Source of the DNA: DASWIG01 sp965371445
Lineage (GTDB): Bacteria; Acidobacteriota; Thermoanaerobaculia; Multivoradales; J023
Length of the DNA: 64,000 bases
Direction: 5' to 3'
NCBI GenBank assembly: GCA_965371445.1
Contig: CBDUYN010000022.1
Location: 1 to 64,000, forward strand
The notes under the pieces are model-generated. The model ran no database searches. It saw only the letters and a list, made by a program, of their open reading frames with translations, and had not been told where the DNA came from. This document shows, in pieces, positions 29,804-38,597 of this stretch (its first letter is position 1; the number at the start of each line of letters is the position of its first letter). The position numbers and the translations under genes were made by a program.

Positions 29804-30505
29804 ATGACGACCGGCGCGCTTTTCGGCTCCCTCTTCCTGGCCGGGCTGGCTGGCAGCCTCCACTGCGTCGGCATGTGCGGACCGATCCTGCTCGGCTTCT
29901 CCCAGAGCCTCAAAAGCGGCAGCCGGCTCGACTTCCTCGTCTACCACGCCGGACGGTTGTGGACCTACGGCCTCCTCGGCTTCCTGGTCGGCTGGGCGGG
30001 CTGGGAGCTGCGCATCGGGACCGACGCCCTCGTCGGCCAGCGCGGCTTCGCGGTCTTCGCGAGCGTGCTGGTGATCCTCGCCGGGGTCGCGTCCTCGGGG
30101 CTGGTGCCGGGGCTGCGGCTCAAGCTCGACATGGGGGGCTGCGGCTTCCAGGCGGCCCGCGAGCGCCGCTGGCTCATGGTCCTCCTCAAGGAACCTCGGC
30201 TCGCCGCGCGGCTCCTCCTCGGTGCCGTCATGGGTTTCTTGCCCTGCGGCCTGGTCTACGCCGTCCTGGTGATGGCAGCCACCCTGCCGACGCCGCTCCA
30301 CAGCGCGCTCGCGATGCTCTGCTTCGGCCTCGGGACGCTGCCGGCGCTCTCGGCGCTCGTCCTCGGCGCGCACCTCATCCCGGCCAGGCTGCGAGCTCAC
30401 AGCACGCGGCTCGTCGCGGCGCTTCTCGTCGGCACGGGTGTCTTTATGTTGGCCCGGGCACTCCTGACGATGCCGGGACACGAGCACGGCCACATGATGC
30501 CGTAG
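29804..30505 (+). CDS. SafE/TauE-like membrane protein (CcoH/UreH family)
   Basis: 233 aa. Begins with the family hallmark GLAGSLHCVGMCGPILLGF and shows six hydrophobic segments, including AGRLWTYGLLGFLVGW and VMGFLPCGLVYAVLVMA. The C-terminus is His-rich (GHEHGHMMP). Homologues are often found in cbb3 oxidase clusters and have been linked to copper handling or assembly; this one is 2.9 kb past ccoI on the same strand, so the link is plausible. I placed the start at ATG 29804 because it gives the conserved N-terminus. A TATACT at 29733-29738 is a possible -10. Confidence 0.88.
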   Translation: MTTGALFGSLFLAGLAGSLHCVGMCGPILLGFSQSLKSGSRLDFLVYHAGRLWTYGLLGFLVGWAGWELRIGTDALVGQRGFAVFASVLVILAGVASSGLVPGLRLKLDMGGCGFQAARERRWLMVLLKEPRLAARLLLGAVMGFLPCGLVYAVLVMAATLPTPLHSALAMLCFGLGTLPALSALVLGAHLIPARLRAHSTRLVAALLVGTGVFMLARALLTMPGHEHGHMMP

Positions 30506-30574
30506 GGGTCAGGTCCCGGGCAGCATACCCTGCGCTCCGTAGCGATCGAGATACGAGCCCAGACGAAGCTTTCG

Positions 30575-30946
30575 CCGCGCGCGGCATCTCCAGCAGGTGC
30601 TCTGGCAGGTGACGCTGCAGGAAACGCCGGAAGTCGACGGCGCGATGGAACGGACGCTCGGCCACCCTGAACGGCAGCAGGCCGTTCGAGTCGACCGCTT
30701 CCATACGGACGGCGACCTGCGAAGCGGCAGCCTCCATCATCCGTGGCAGGAAGAAGACAGGCGCGTCGTCGGTCACCACCACTGCGGCACGCTTCGCGAG
30801 GGCTTTCAGCAAGCCTCGTCCGGCCCCCGGCCGAGGGCGAAATTCCACCGCGTCCGCCGGTGGGCCACCATCCAGTAGAGGACCCAATCGCCGCCGGCAC
30901 GGACCGGGGCGTCGTTCCTGAGGCGGAGGCGCGACTCAGTAGCCAT
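30575..30946 (-). pseudogene. Broken class II deoxyribodipyrimidine photolyase
   Basis: The minus strand encodes two pieces of a class II photolyase in different frames. From ATG 30946: RNDAPVRAGGDWVLYWMVAH then RRTRWNFALG, the conserved start, stopping at TGA shortly after. A second frame continues GAGRGLLKALAKRAAVVVTD, PVFFLPRMMEAA, VRMEAVDSNGLLPFR and FHRAVDFRRFLQRHLPEHLLE. Comparison with the family implies a deletion of roughly 50 residues plus a frameshift at about 30830, and loss of the whole C-terminal FAD-binding half after about 30578. No active enzyme can be made. Bases 30947-31181 hold no gene I recognise. Confidence 0.8.
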
Positions 30947-31181
30947 CGTGCCCTCGTGGTATGCGACCTCCTCGGCGTAGGACGGCCTGAGTCAACGGGC
31001 CGAAGATCCTGTCGAGGCAGGGGAAATCCGTATCGTGGTCTTGTATCCCGCACGGCAGCTCATAGCCATCTTATCTTAGACCAAACGGATCCTCGGTGGT
31101 GAGATTCTTCGCGCCTCGTAGTACGTCTGCCGGCGCTCGGCGTCGATGCGGAGCCGAAGCCGCCGCCGCCGATCCGGGCCT

Positions 31182-34100
31182 TCAAGGCCCGGCGCTTACG
31201 AGCTCGGCGTGGCCGATGGTCAACTCAAGCTGTCTCAGAGCCTTGGTCATCCCCTCGACTTCCCGCCGGTAGCTCTGCGCGAGCTTCAGCGGCTCCCCCG
31301 GAAGATCCGGCACGTACCGACGGATGGACGCGGCCAAGGCAGCGTCAACATCCTGCGGCTTCTGCAAGGCACGTGTTAGTTCCTGGACGTTGTTACCGAT
31401 TCCGAGGGTGTCGAGAAAATGCTCTTTGACGCGCTGGTCTCGCTTGCGTTCGAGATACATTCTCGCCAACCTCTCCGCTCGCTTCGCCGGTGCCGACAAG
31501 GTGCTTACGTGCCTGGTGATCGCTCCGGCGAGATCCTCGGCGTCCCGTCGAGAAAGCGAAGAGATGTGTCGGGTCATGAGCGTGGCCAACACCTCGGCGG
31601 CATGGGGTTCGTCGCTCTGTAACGACCTGGCCAGACCCCAGACCGCCACTCCGAGATTCTTGGCCAGGTCTTTCCGAACCTTGGGAGCGAGGACGCTCTC
31701 CAGATAGACCTTAGCTGGATCACTTCCCGGCTTCGCCGTGCCTGAAAGCGCCGCGACTCGTCGGGCGATCACCTTGGCCAAAATCCTGCCCGCGCGCTTC
31801 CAGAGCTTCTTTTCCCTGAACACAGCGTCAACACTCATTGCGGCGGGAGTTTTCAACTCTTGCAACAAGGACTCCCAAATCTTTCCGTCCTCGTCGGCAA
31901 GGATCGCCTGCTCCTCAGCCGCCAAGCGGCCATTCCCGCTCGAGATGCCGGGAATCGGGTTGGCGAAGAGAACCTCGAGAAGGTCGACGCGGCGTTCCTC
32001 GTCGTAGTCGAAGGCCTCCGAATAAAGAAGGACGTTCTCGAGGTCGTCTTCGGAGAGAAGCTCGGCGAAGAGCCCTTTGAGCCGCTGCAGCGCCAGCCTC
32101 CGGCCACCGGGCTCGCCGAAGTCGAAGGGATTGTGGCCCGTCGGATTGAAAGCGTGGACCAGGATCTCGTAATCTCTGATCTCGGGAGGTTCCGGAGGTT
32201 CTTCCGTAACCGCTCCCGCCTTTTTCTTCGCTCCAGCCTCGGCCTTCTTCGCCGTGAGGAGCTCACTTCGGTGATCGACGGCTTTCTGGAAGTCGTCGCG
32301 AAACCTGCTGCAAAACTCCTTGAACGTCATCCCCTTTGGCAGAACGCCGATCCGGCTCTGGCGTGTGTAGAGCTTGAAATTGTATTTGTATTTCAGCGAA
32401 TCCGCAACTCTTCCTCCCCGCGCATCGGCGGGATCAACGAGGATCTCGATCCCTGCTTCCTTGAGAGCGTGTCTCACCCTGCCCTCCTTGGCGGGGAGGC
32501 AATCGAGCAGAGTCTGGACCGGACCCGTTCCGGCTCGGACGGTGAGAACATAAGGCGTCATGGCGTGGGTTTCAAGAAAGCGTTCGATCGTCTCTAGCTC
32601 CAACCGTAGGAAGAGTTTCTTGAGGAGTGGCTTACATCCTGGTGGCCGGGGCCTGGTCACCATGGGTCCCAGGCTCGTAGTCGGGACGGTTGGCACGGCG
32701 GCCGGTTGCACTGGCGGTGGGTGCGGCCTCGCGTCCGCGCTGTCGGCAGCGTGCTCTACCGTGGACCCGAGGCCGAAAGCCTGCCACATCAAATCTTTCT
32801 TGTTGTTCAGCCAAACCCCTTTGGCAAGATGATCCTGCAAGGTATCCAACTCTTGGCCGAAGCCGCCCGGCCTCATTCCACGCTCTTCCACCAAGTCCCG
32901 CCATTGCGGCAGGAACTCGTCGAGGCGTAGGAACTCCCAGGTGCTGGCCCAGTTGCCGCTACGAAAGTCCTGCTTGGCTTCGAGGTAAGCCCAGGCCATG
33001 AGGATGCCGATCGGCTTGTGAATCGTCCCGATCGGGTACTGGGCCTCCCTCGCCGCCAGGACCCTACAGACTCTCTTTCGGATCGCCTGGTGTGTAAGCG
33101 TTCGAGTGAAATACAAGATGATGGAGATCAAGCTGAAGCTCATGATTTCGTCCTCGAAGAACTCCTTCGCCATGACCCCGCCGACTGCCTCCTGAACCCA
33201 GCTAGCGATCGACAGCTCACCTGCTTCGACAAGGACGTCCGTCGGCTCGTCGAGCTTGTAGAAGCCCTCCGACCCTTGTGGCAGGCTGCCTCGCCGCTGG
33301 ATCACGTCGAGGATCCTGGCCGTCTTGAATCGGAAAGGCTCAGGCTTGAGGCCGTGGCTCTTGAGGAAGGAAAGGTAGGAGTCGACGAGCCGGCGAAGCT
33401 CGTTCACCTTTCTCAGCTCCACAGCGAGGTCCTCGAGCTTGAAGCCTTCCAGCGCGGCCAGTAACCGCGCGAGCTCACCGGGTTCGACGTGTTCCGTGGG
33501 TAACCGCCCGCTGCGAACCAGGACATTGGCCAGCGCGTTCAAGGTTTGTTCGTCGCCCTTTGGCCAGACGGGCTCGAAGATCCTCCCTCCGCGCTCGTGG
33601 TAAAGCACGACGAGCACTTGACACGAAATGTCCAGCTCGACGGCCAAGGCCCGCGCACAGCACTCCACGGGGTCGGTCGGATCCTCCTCCAAGAGGAGGT
33701 TTGTCAGGTCGATGCGCCGAGCGGCGCTCAGCGTGGCCTCGGCGTAGACCTCAACCGTGCCTGCCATTCGGTCGACCACGCCGCAGCTCGCCGCGATCCT
33801 GGCGTTGAGGGCGGCCAGGAACGCCTCGAACTGAAAGCTCTCAAGCTGCTTCAGGAGCTTCAGGAGGAGATTCACCGACGCATCGTCGTCCGCCCTGAAG
33901 TAGTCTTGGGGAAATCTACCAGTCCCCAGAAGCAGGCCGGCCAACTTGCGAAGGACCTCTTCCTCGGTTCGCGGCCAGTGGGGTAGGGAGATCCCTCCCT
34001 TGCGCTCACGGTAGAGGACTTTGAGCACCTGATGCGAGACGTCGAGCTCGCGGGCAAGCTCCTCCGCGCAGGCTTCGGGGAGCCCCTCGGGCTTTGTCGA

Positions 34101-34922
34101 TACGAGCTTGCGCGTCAGCTCCCTCTTCCGCGGCTCGTCGAGGCTTCCCAGGCCGTAGGTCTCGATGACGATCTGAAAACCGTCAACGACCTTTCGGGCC
34201 CTCTCAAGCTCATCCTCAATCTGCTCGACGAGAGTTTGGATCTTAAACATCCTGGCCGACGTCAACAGCCGCTCGACGAGCCCGATTCCCTCGATCGCAA
34301 GCTCGCCCGCGAAGTATTTCCTAAAAGACCTTCCGAGCTTGCCACTCCGGACCAAGACCTCGGCCAGAACCTTCTTCGCCTCTGGACCCTCCTTGAAAAT
34401 GGACGCCCCTCCGTCCCTCTCCCGCTCCTCGTAGAGAATGGAAATCACTTTCCCGAGCCGACGAAGCCGATTTCCGTCGGCCGGACTGGAGATGATCAGA
34501 CTCTCCTGTACGAGGCTCTTTGCATAAGACCTGAGGGGATCATCCTCTTGCGCCGACTCCTTGCTGAGCCTCGCTGAATACTTGATGGGAAACTTGACAC
34601 CGTAGTAATCGAGAGCGCTCTCCAACGTCTTCGCCATGTTGACGTAGAGTTTCTTGCGCTTCTGCCTTTCGAGCCAAGCGCTGCCGCCAGGTATGAAATC
34701 GATCAGTATCGGAATGAAATTCGCAAACCATTTCACATGACTCGACAGATACAGCGCCAGGATTCCTAAGACGCAGGTCAGGTAGGGCGCCAGCTCGGAC
34801 TTTCCCCATTCCTTGAGGTATACCGGCCCAAGATAGAGTGCCACGAACAGCAGGAAGGCTGCCGCCACGAGGCAGGTCGAGGCCTTCAGGACACCTTGAA
34901 ACTTCAGGACAGCAGTATTCAT
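31182..34922 (-). CDS. 1246-aa membrane protein of unknown function with three internal repeats
   Basis: Two or three hydrophobic segments at residues 13-33, 45-60 and 67-79 precede a long soluble part. Residues 152-283, 284-421 and 422-555 are three copies of a ~130-residue unit, for example VLKVLYRERKGG...LAGLLLGTGRFP, VLVVLYHERGGR...LANVLVRSGRLP and VISILYEERERD...LAEVLVRSGKLG. A proline-rich linker (about 755-790) separates them from a second half with a basic stretch (KKAEAGAKKKAG) and a helical C-terminus. No catalytic motif or named family was recognised. Base composition is less GC-rich than the flanks. It stands alone; the decayed photolyase lies downstream. Confidence 0.8.
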   Translation of the reverse strand: MNTAVLKFQGVLKASTCLVAAAFLLFVALYLGPVYLKEWGKSELAPYLTCVLGILALYLSSHVKWFANFIPILIDFIPGGSAWLERQKRKKLYVNMAKTLESALDYYGVKFPIKYSARLSKESAQEDDPLRSYAKSLVQESLIISSPADGNRLRRLGKVISILYEERERDGGASIFKEGPEAKKVLAEVLVRSGKLGRSFRKYFAGELAIEGIGLVERLLTSARMFKIQTLVEQIEDELERARKVVDGFQIVIETYGLGSLDEPRKRELTRKLVSTKPEGLPEACAEELARELDVSHQVLKVLYRERKGGISLPHWPRTEEEVLRKLAGLLLGTGRFPQDYFRADDDASVNLLLKLLKQLESFQFEAFLAALNARIAASCGVVDRMAGTVEVYAEATLSAARRIDLTNLLLEEDPTDPVECCARALAVELDISCQVLVVLYHERGGRIFEPVWPKGDEQTLNALANVLVRSGRLPTEHVEPGELARLLAALEGFKLEDLAVELRKVNELRRLVDSYLSFLKSHGLKPEPFRFKTARILDVIQRRGSLPQGSEGFYKLDEPTDVLVEAGELSIASWVQEAVGGVMAKEFFEDEIMSFSLISIILYFTRTLTHQAIRKRVCRVLAAREAQYPIGTIHKPIGILMAWAYLEAKQDFRSGNWASTWEFLRLDEFLPQWRDLVEERGMRPGGFGQELDTLQDHLAKGVWLNNKKDLMWQAFGLGSTVEHAADSADARPHPPPVQPAAVPTVPTTSLGPMVTRPRPPGCKPLLKKLFLRLELETIERFLETHAMTPYVLTVRAGTGPVQTLLDCLPAKEGRVRHALKEAGIEILVDPADARGGRVADSLKYKYNFKLYTRQSRIGVLPKGMTFKEFCSRFRDDFQKAVDHRSELLTAKKAEAGAKKKAGAVTEEPPEPPEIRDYEILVHAFNPTGHNPFDFGEPGGRRLALQRLKGLFAELLSEDDLENVLLYSEAFDYDEERRVDLLEVLFANPIPGISSGNGRLAAEEQAILADEDGKIWESLLQELKTPAAMSVDAVFREKKLWKRAGRILAKVIARRVAALSGTAKPGSDPAKVYLESVLAPKVRKDLAKNLGVAVWGLARSLQSDEPHAAEVLATLMTRHISSLSRRDAEDLAGAITRHVSTLSAPAKRAERLARMYLERKRDQRVKEHFLDTLGIGNNVQELTRALQKPQDVDAALAASIRRYVPDLPGEPLKLAQSYRREVEGMTKALRQLELTIGHAELVSAGP

Positions 34923-35081
34923 ATCGCTCCCATGGGAGTACAGGCTATACCGAGGGTGGATCCGAGCCTCCCGCTTCGTCCTAAGGAAGGACCCGATCCG
35001 TTCGTCGGTCGATACTTCATCTTCTATAGTACCGGGTACGAACCTGGTAAAGCACCACTCGAAGGGGGGGGGAGCAGCGCG

Positions 35082-35111
35082 CCGCAGGGTGGTTTCTTGC
35101 CCACCCTGCGG
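35082..35111. terminator. 11-bp stem inverted repeat
   Basis: CCGCAGGGTGG, loop TTTCTTGC, then CCACCCTGCGG, between the TPR gene (ends 35137, minus) and the 1246-aa gene (minus). Its position just past the TPR gene stop fits a terminator, but no T-run follows on that strand. Confidence 0.4.
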
Positions 35112-35136
35112 GATAGGGCGGTCCCACCGCCTCGTG

Positions 35137-35874
35137 CTACGCGGTCGTCGGCATGGCCTTCAACATCTGCTTGGCCTGACGGAACCAGCGCCTCTTGCGC
35201 CGCTTCAGGAACTTCGGCGCGTCCTTGTACTCCTCGATCCCCAGCTCGAGCTGGGCTCGGGCGTCGGCACCTCTTCCGGACTCGTGCAGGAAGTGGGCGT
35301 AGAAGACCCGGTGCTCGAGGCGGGGGCTCTTGACCACCAGGATTTCGAGCAGCTCGATCGCCTCGTCGCGGAGGCCCGCCGCGGCGAGAGCCTGCGCGAG
35401 GTCGGCCCAGGGCGCGTACTCCTCGAAGGCCGGATCGCGCTCGATCAGCCGGCGCAGGCTCTCGATCGCGGGCTCGGACTCGCCCACGCGCAGCTGGGTG
35501 AGAGCGAGCCCGTAGAGGGCGTCGCGCGAGTCGTCTTGGAGCCGCAGCGCCTGGCCGAAAAGCTCGGCCGCCTCGGCGTAGGCACCGTCGTCGTAGAGGG
35601 CCTGGGCGAGGGTCAGCGTGTTGGCAAAACTCCGGGTCTCGTCGTACTGGCGGCGTACCTGGTCGGTCGTGACCTTGGGGGTCACGAACCGCTTGTAGAA
35701 GTCGCGCAGGAAGTTGAATTCCGGGTCGTGGATCTTGACCACGAAGAAGTAGACCCACTCGCCGAAGGGCATCATCACGACAGGGTACCAGTAGGTCTGG
35801 GCCCTCCGCCGGATCGCGTCGACGAGCATCCAGAGGCTGAAGATCGTGTCGAGGAAGAGGAGAATCCGTATCAT
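35137..35874 (-). CDS. Membrane-anchored TPR protein
   Basis: 245 aa from ATG 35874. The N-terminus has one or two hydrophobic segments (IRILLFLDTIFSLWMLVDAI and YPVVMMPFGEWVYFFVV). TPR units follow at about residues 85-205 (AQALYDDGAYAEAAELFGQ, LYGLALTQLRVGESEPAIE, LAQALAAAGLRDEAIELLE, FYAHFLHESGRGADARAQL). The C-terminal tail is basic (KRRKRRWFRQAKQ). It probably acts as a scaffold at the membrane. Divergent from the DUF2071 gene with 84 bases between; partners are not visible. Confidence 0.85.
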   Translation of the reverse strand: MIRILLFLDTIFSLWMLVDAIRRRAQTYWYPVVMMPFGEWVYFFVVKIHDPEFNFLRDFYKRFVTPKVTTDQVRRQYDETRSFANTLTLAQALYDDGAYAEAAELFGQALRLQDDSRDALYGLALTQLRVGESEPAIESLRRLIERDPAFEEYAPWADLAQALAAAGLRDEAIELLEILVVKSPRLEHRVFYAHFLHESGRGADARAQLELGIEEYKDAPKFLKRRKRRWFRQAKQMLKAMPTTA

Positions 35875-35958
35875 GGTGTTGCGCCCGCACGGCCGTTGGC
35901 CGGTCCATTGTAGACCGAACGGATCCATTCGATCTTCAGACGTTCTATCCTGGGCCGT

Positions 35959-36753
35959 ATGATCGCATGGAAAGCCCTCAAAGCGGAGCACGCTCATCGT
36001 CCCTGGCCGCTCGATGCGCGGCCCTGGGTCATGACGATGTCGTGGGCCGACCTCCTCTTCGCCCACTGGACAGTGCCCGAGGAGAAGCTTCGGGAGCGCC
36101 TACCGCCGACCCTCGAGCTCGACACCTTCGACGGCCGCGCCTACCTCGGGGTGGTGCCCTTCCGGATGGAGGCGGTGGGCCCGCGGGGGCTCGGCTGGTT
36201 GCCGTCGCGCCTGCCGTCGCCGCGCGCCTTTCCGGAGCTCAACGTGCGCACCTACGTCCGCGTCGGCGGCAAGCCAGGGGTCTTTTTCTTCAGCCTCGAC
36301 GCGACCTCGCGGCTGGCGGTCTGGGGCGCCAGGACCTTTTTCCACCTGCCCTACATGAGCGCCGAGATCCGGGTAAGCCGTGATCACGGCTCCATCCGCT
36401 ACGAGAGCCGCCGCCGCGATCCGCGCGGCGGCGAGGGGGACTTTCTCGGAAGCTACCGCCCGGAGGGCGGGGCCTACCTCGCGGAGCCGGGCTCCCTGGA
36501 GCACTGGCTGACCGAACGCTATTGCCTCTATGCCGTCGACGCGCGGGGACGTGTGCGGCGCGCCGAGGTCCATCACGTGCAGTGGCCCCTACACCGTGCG
36601 ACCGCCGAGATCGAGGTCAACACGGTGGCCGAGGCCCAGGGCTTCAAGCTCGTGGGGCCGGCCGAGCACCTCCACTTCGTCGACCGCATCGACGTCCTCG
36701 CGTGGTGGCCCGAAGACGCAATGACCGGTCCTCCGATCCTACGGCGGCGCTGA
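35959..36753 (+). CDS. DUF2071 (YqjF-like) protein
   Basis: 264 aa, soluble. The family pattern is clear: HRPWPLDARPWVMTMSWADL then LLFAHWTVPEE, YLGVVPFRMEAV, FPELNVRTYVR, GVFFFSLDA and LPYMSAEI. Members form a beta-barrel-like fold of uncertain function. Its last 181 bases overlap the potassium channel gene on the other strand. The ATG used gives the conserved N-terminus, although no strong RBS precedes it. Confidence 0.9.
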   Translation: MIAWKALKAEHAHRPWPLDARPWVMTMSWADLLFAHWTVPEEKLRERLPPTLELDTFDGRAYLGVVPFRMEAVGPRGLGWLPSRLPSPRAFPELNVRTYVRVGGKPGVFFFSLDATSRLAVWGARTFFHLPYMSAEIRVSRDHGSIRYESRRRDPRGGEGDFLGSYRPEGGAYLAEPGSLEHWLTERYCLYAVDARGRVRRAEVHHVQWPLHRATAEIEVNTVAEAQGFKLVGPAEHLHFVDRIDVLAWWPEDAMTGPPILRRR

Positions 36754-37487
36754 ATCTCGTCGACGAATCCGGCGCCGAGCACTGCCGTCGGGAGTGCGAA
36801 GAAGGCGATGCCCAGGATGGCGACGAGACCGCCGAGGACCTTACCGACAGGGGTCACTGGGTAGACGTCGCCGTAGCCGACCGTGGTCAGGGTGGCGACC
36901 GCCCACCACATCGTGGACGGAATGTCGGGATAGGCTGCCGGCTGGGCCTCGTGCTCCGCGTAGAACATCAGCGAGCTCGACAGGACCAGGAGGCCGACCA
37001 TCAGGGCGGTCATGACGATCAGCTCCTCGCGCTTGTCGCGGGCGACGGCGCCGAGGACCTGGAAGGCGTGGACGTAACGTGCTAGCTTCGCCAGGCGCAC
37101 GAGTCGCACGAGCCGGAAGATCCGCGCCACCCTGAGATCCAGGCCCAGGAGAGGTAGATACGCAGGCAGGATTGCCGCCAGGTCGATGATGGCCATGGGA
37201 GTCGCCGCCCACCTGACACGGCCGCGGAGTGCTCCCTGGAAGCGGCGGTCGACAGTGCAGCTCGCCAGTCTGGCCGCGTACTCGATCGTGAACGCGGCGA
37301 CGGACAGGCGCTCGAAGGCGTCGAGGAAGGCGCCGGCGGCCTCGTGGACCGCTTCGACTGTCCCGACGATTACGGCGATGACGTTCGCGGCGATGAGCGC
37401 GGACATCGCCGCGTCGAACAGGCGGCTCAGGCCGTCGTCGTCTCGGGCGGCCGGCTCGAGGATTTTCCAGAGGCGCTCTCGGACCAT
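36573..37487 (-). CDS. Voltage-gated potassium channel (6-TM)
   Basis: 304 aa. Six hydrophobic segments are visible, with the S4 voltage-sensor pattern RVARIFRLVRLVRLAKLAR, a pore helix (STMWWAVATL) and the K+ selectivity filter TTVGYGD. S6 is KVLGGLVAILGIAFFALPTAV. The domain ends at about residue 250 (FVDEIQRRRR). The last 55 residues are translated from the antisense of the DUF2071 gene and resemble nothing, so the natural stop may have been lost or the overlap tolerated. It would conduct K+ across the inner membrane. Confidence 0.9.
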   Translation of the reverse strand: MVRERLWKILEPAARDDDGLSRLFDAAMSALIAANVIAVIVGTVEAVHEAAGAFLDAFERLSVAAFTIEYAARLASCTVDRRFQGALRGRVRWAATPMAIIDLAAILPAYLPLLGLDLRVARIFRLVRLVRLAKLARYVHAFQVLGAVARDKREELIVMTALMVGLLVLSSSLMFYAEHEAQPAAYPDIPSTMWWAVATLTTVGYGDVYPVTPVGKVLGGLVAILGIAFFALPTAVLGAGFVDEIQRRRRIGGPVIASSGHHARTSMRSTKWRCSAGPTSLKPWASATVLTSISAVARCRGHCT

Positions 37488-37605
37488 GTGACCGGCACTC
37501 TAGCACGGCCGACTGAACCCCGGATGCCTCCAGGGCCTCCATCACCGGATAGGCGGCGTGTCGACCGCAGCCGGTTGACGCGGGCTCCCCGCCCGTGGCA
37601 TGCTA

Positions 37606-37691
37606 GCAGCATGATCGCTCAAGCAAAGACCCACGCCCTCGCGACGTTACGCAGGCTCTCGCCTCGGGGATGCAGCATGACCGCTCAGGCA
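37606..37691 (+). repeat. Pair of 20-base direct repeats upstream of the DUF2335 operon
   Basis: GCAGCATGATCGCTCAAGCA at 37606-37625 and GCAGCATGACCGCTCAGGCA at 37672-37691, 18 of 20 identical and 66 bases apart. A small hairpin CCGCC-GCTG-GGCGG-like sequence follows near 37710. The pair lies in the 37488-37771 gap, which otherwise shows no gene. It could be regulatory sites or remnants of a duplication. Confidence 0.4.
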
Positions 37692-37771
37692 CGGGCCGGA
37701 GGGTTGACCCCGCCGCTGGCGGCGGTTACTCCATGCCTGATCAGACTGCGCCACCAACCGATGGAGTTGCA

Positions 37772-38026
37772 ATGACCAGGGAATCTCTCTACGCGAACCC
37801 GTCGTTTCTGTCTGGCGTAGCCAGGATCTTCGATTTCTGGGGCCTCTTCGATTCCTACAACACCAGCGCCGATGACGAGACGGCCGACAGTATAGCTATC
37901 GGCTCCGACTGGCGAGCAGTAGGAGAAGATTTGCGCGCAGCGACTCAGGAATTCGAGGACTCACATCGCGGCGCCCAGCAGCTGGACCTCTTCGCTATGG
38001 CCGCCGATGAAGGACGCAACGGATAG
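37772..38026 (+). CDS. 84-aa protein paired with DUF2335 gene
   Basis: ATG with GGAG upstream (GATGGAGTTGCA). A soluble, acidic protein (VARIFDFWGLFDSYNTS, ADDETADSIAIGSDW). No family recognised. It overlaps the DUF2335 gene by 20 bases, so the two are translationally coupled. The frame is open further upstream, but there the codon use is poor and repeats intervene. Confidence 0.65.
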   Translation: MTRESLYANPSFLSGVARIFDFWGLFDSYNTSADDETADSIAIGSDWRAVGEDLRAATQEFEDSHRGAQQLDLFAMAADEGRNG

Positions 38027-38525
38027 TCAGGAGCTTGAGCGCCGGCCGGAGCCGCAAGCGCCAGAAGCGGTCGAGTCGGGCCCCGGCTCGGCCGTGGTCT
38101 CCTTTGCGGCCGAACAGAGAGTTACCTTCGCAGGGCCGTTGCCACCCCCGCTCGTACTGGGGCAATACGAGGAGATTTGCCCTGGGGCGGCCGACCGTAT
38201 CATATCAATGGCGGAGCACCAGTCAGCTCATCGCCAAAAGCTGGAAAGCGCAGTGGTAGCTTCCAACTGCGAAGGTCAGCGCCGCGGGCCACTTTTCGGC
38301 TTTGCCTTAGCATCAATGGTCATCCTCATCGGAGGACTACTCCTCTGGAACGGCAGGGACGTGGCTGGATTGACAGCACTCATTACGGCACTTGCCTCGA
38401 TCGTCGTTCCGTTCGTGTTGTCCAAGCATCGGCAACGAGCAGAGCTGGAAAAACGCCGATTCCGGGATCCGGACCACCCCCGGCCGGAAGTAGGGCCAGC
38501 TGCGGAAGCGACGCCCAGCCCTTGA
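38007..38525 (+). CDS. DUF2335 membrane protein
   Basis: 172 aa. The DUF2335 pattern is visible: FAGPLPPPLVLGQYEEICPG, AADRIISMAEHQSAHRQKLE, then two membrane segments (FGFALASMVILIGGLLLW and LTALITALASIVVPFVL) and a charged tail. The family is found in bacteria and phages with no settled function. The less GC-rich codon use and the flanking repeats hint at an acquired cassette. It pairs with the 84-aa gene upstream. Confidence 0.85.
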   Translation: MKDATDSQELERRPEPQAPEAVESGPGSAVVSFAAEQRVTFAGPLPPPLVLGQYEEICPGAADRIISMAEHQSAHRQKLESAVVASNCEGQRRGPLFGFALASMVILIGGLLLWNGRDVAGLTALITALASIVVPFVLSKHRQRAELEKRRFRDPDHPRPEVGPAAEATPSP

Positions 38526-38538
38526 CCCGCAATGCATG

Positions 38539-38597
38539 CCCCCTCTCTGAGGTCCCCCTCTCTGAGGTCCCCCTCTCTGAGGTCCCCTCTCTGAGGT
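38539..38597 (+). repeat. Tandem repeat, 4 copies of CCCCCTCTCTGAGGT
   Basis: Four copies of a 15-base unit (the last one base shorter) just after the DUF2335 stop. The reverse complement ACCTCAGAGAGGGGG matches the repeats at 42405-42474 in type. The rest of the gap to 38823 shows a frame with GC-rich codons (AEDAGLAAAVTRARELEEVD) that I cannot identify. Confidence 0.75.

Noticed and set aside
30444..30887. 147-codon minus-strand ORF taken as an intact small gene
   Set aside because: Its content is the middle of a class II photolyase without the start and the FAD domain, so it is part of a pseudogene.
38539..38597. Tandem repeats considered as a CRISPR array
   Set aside because: Units are contiguous with no spacers and no cas genes are present.
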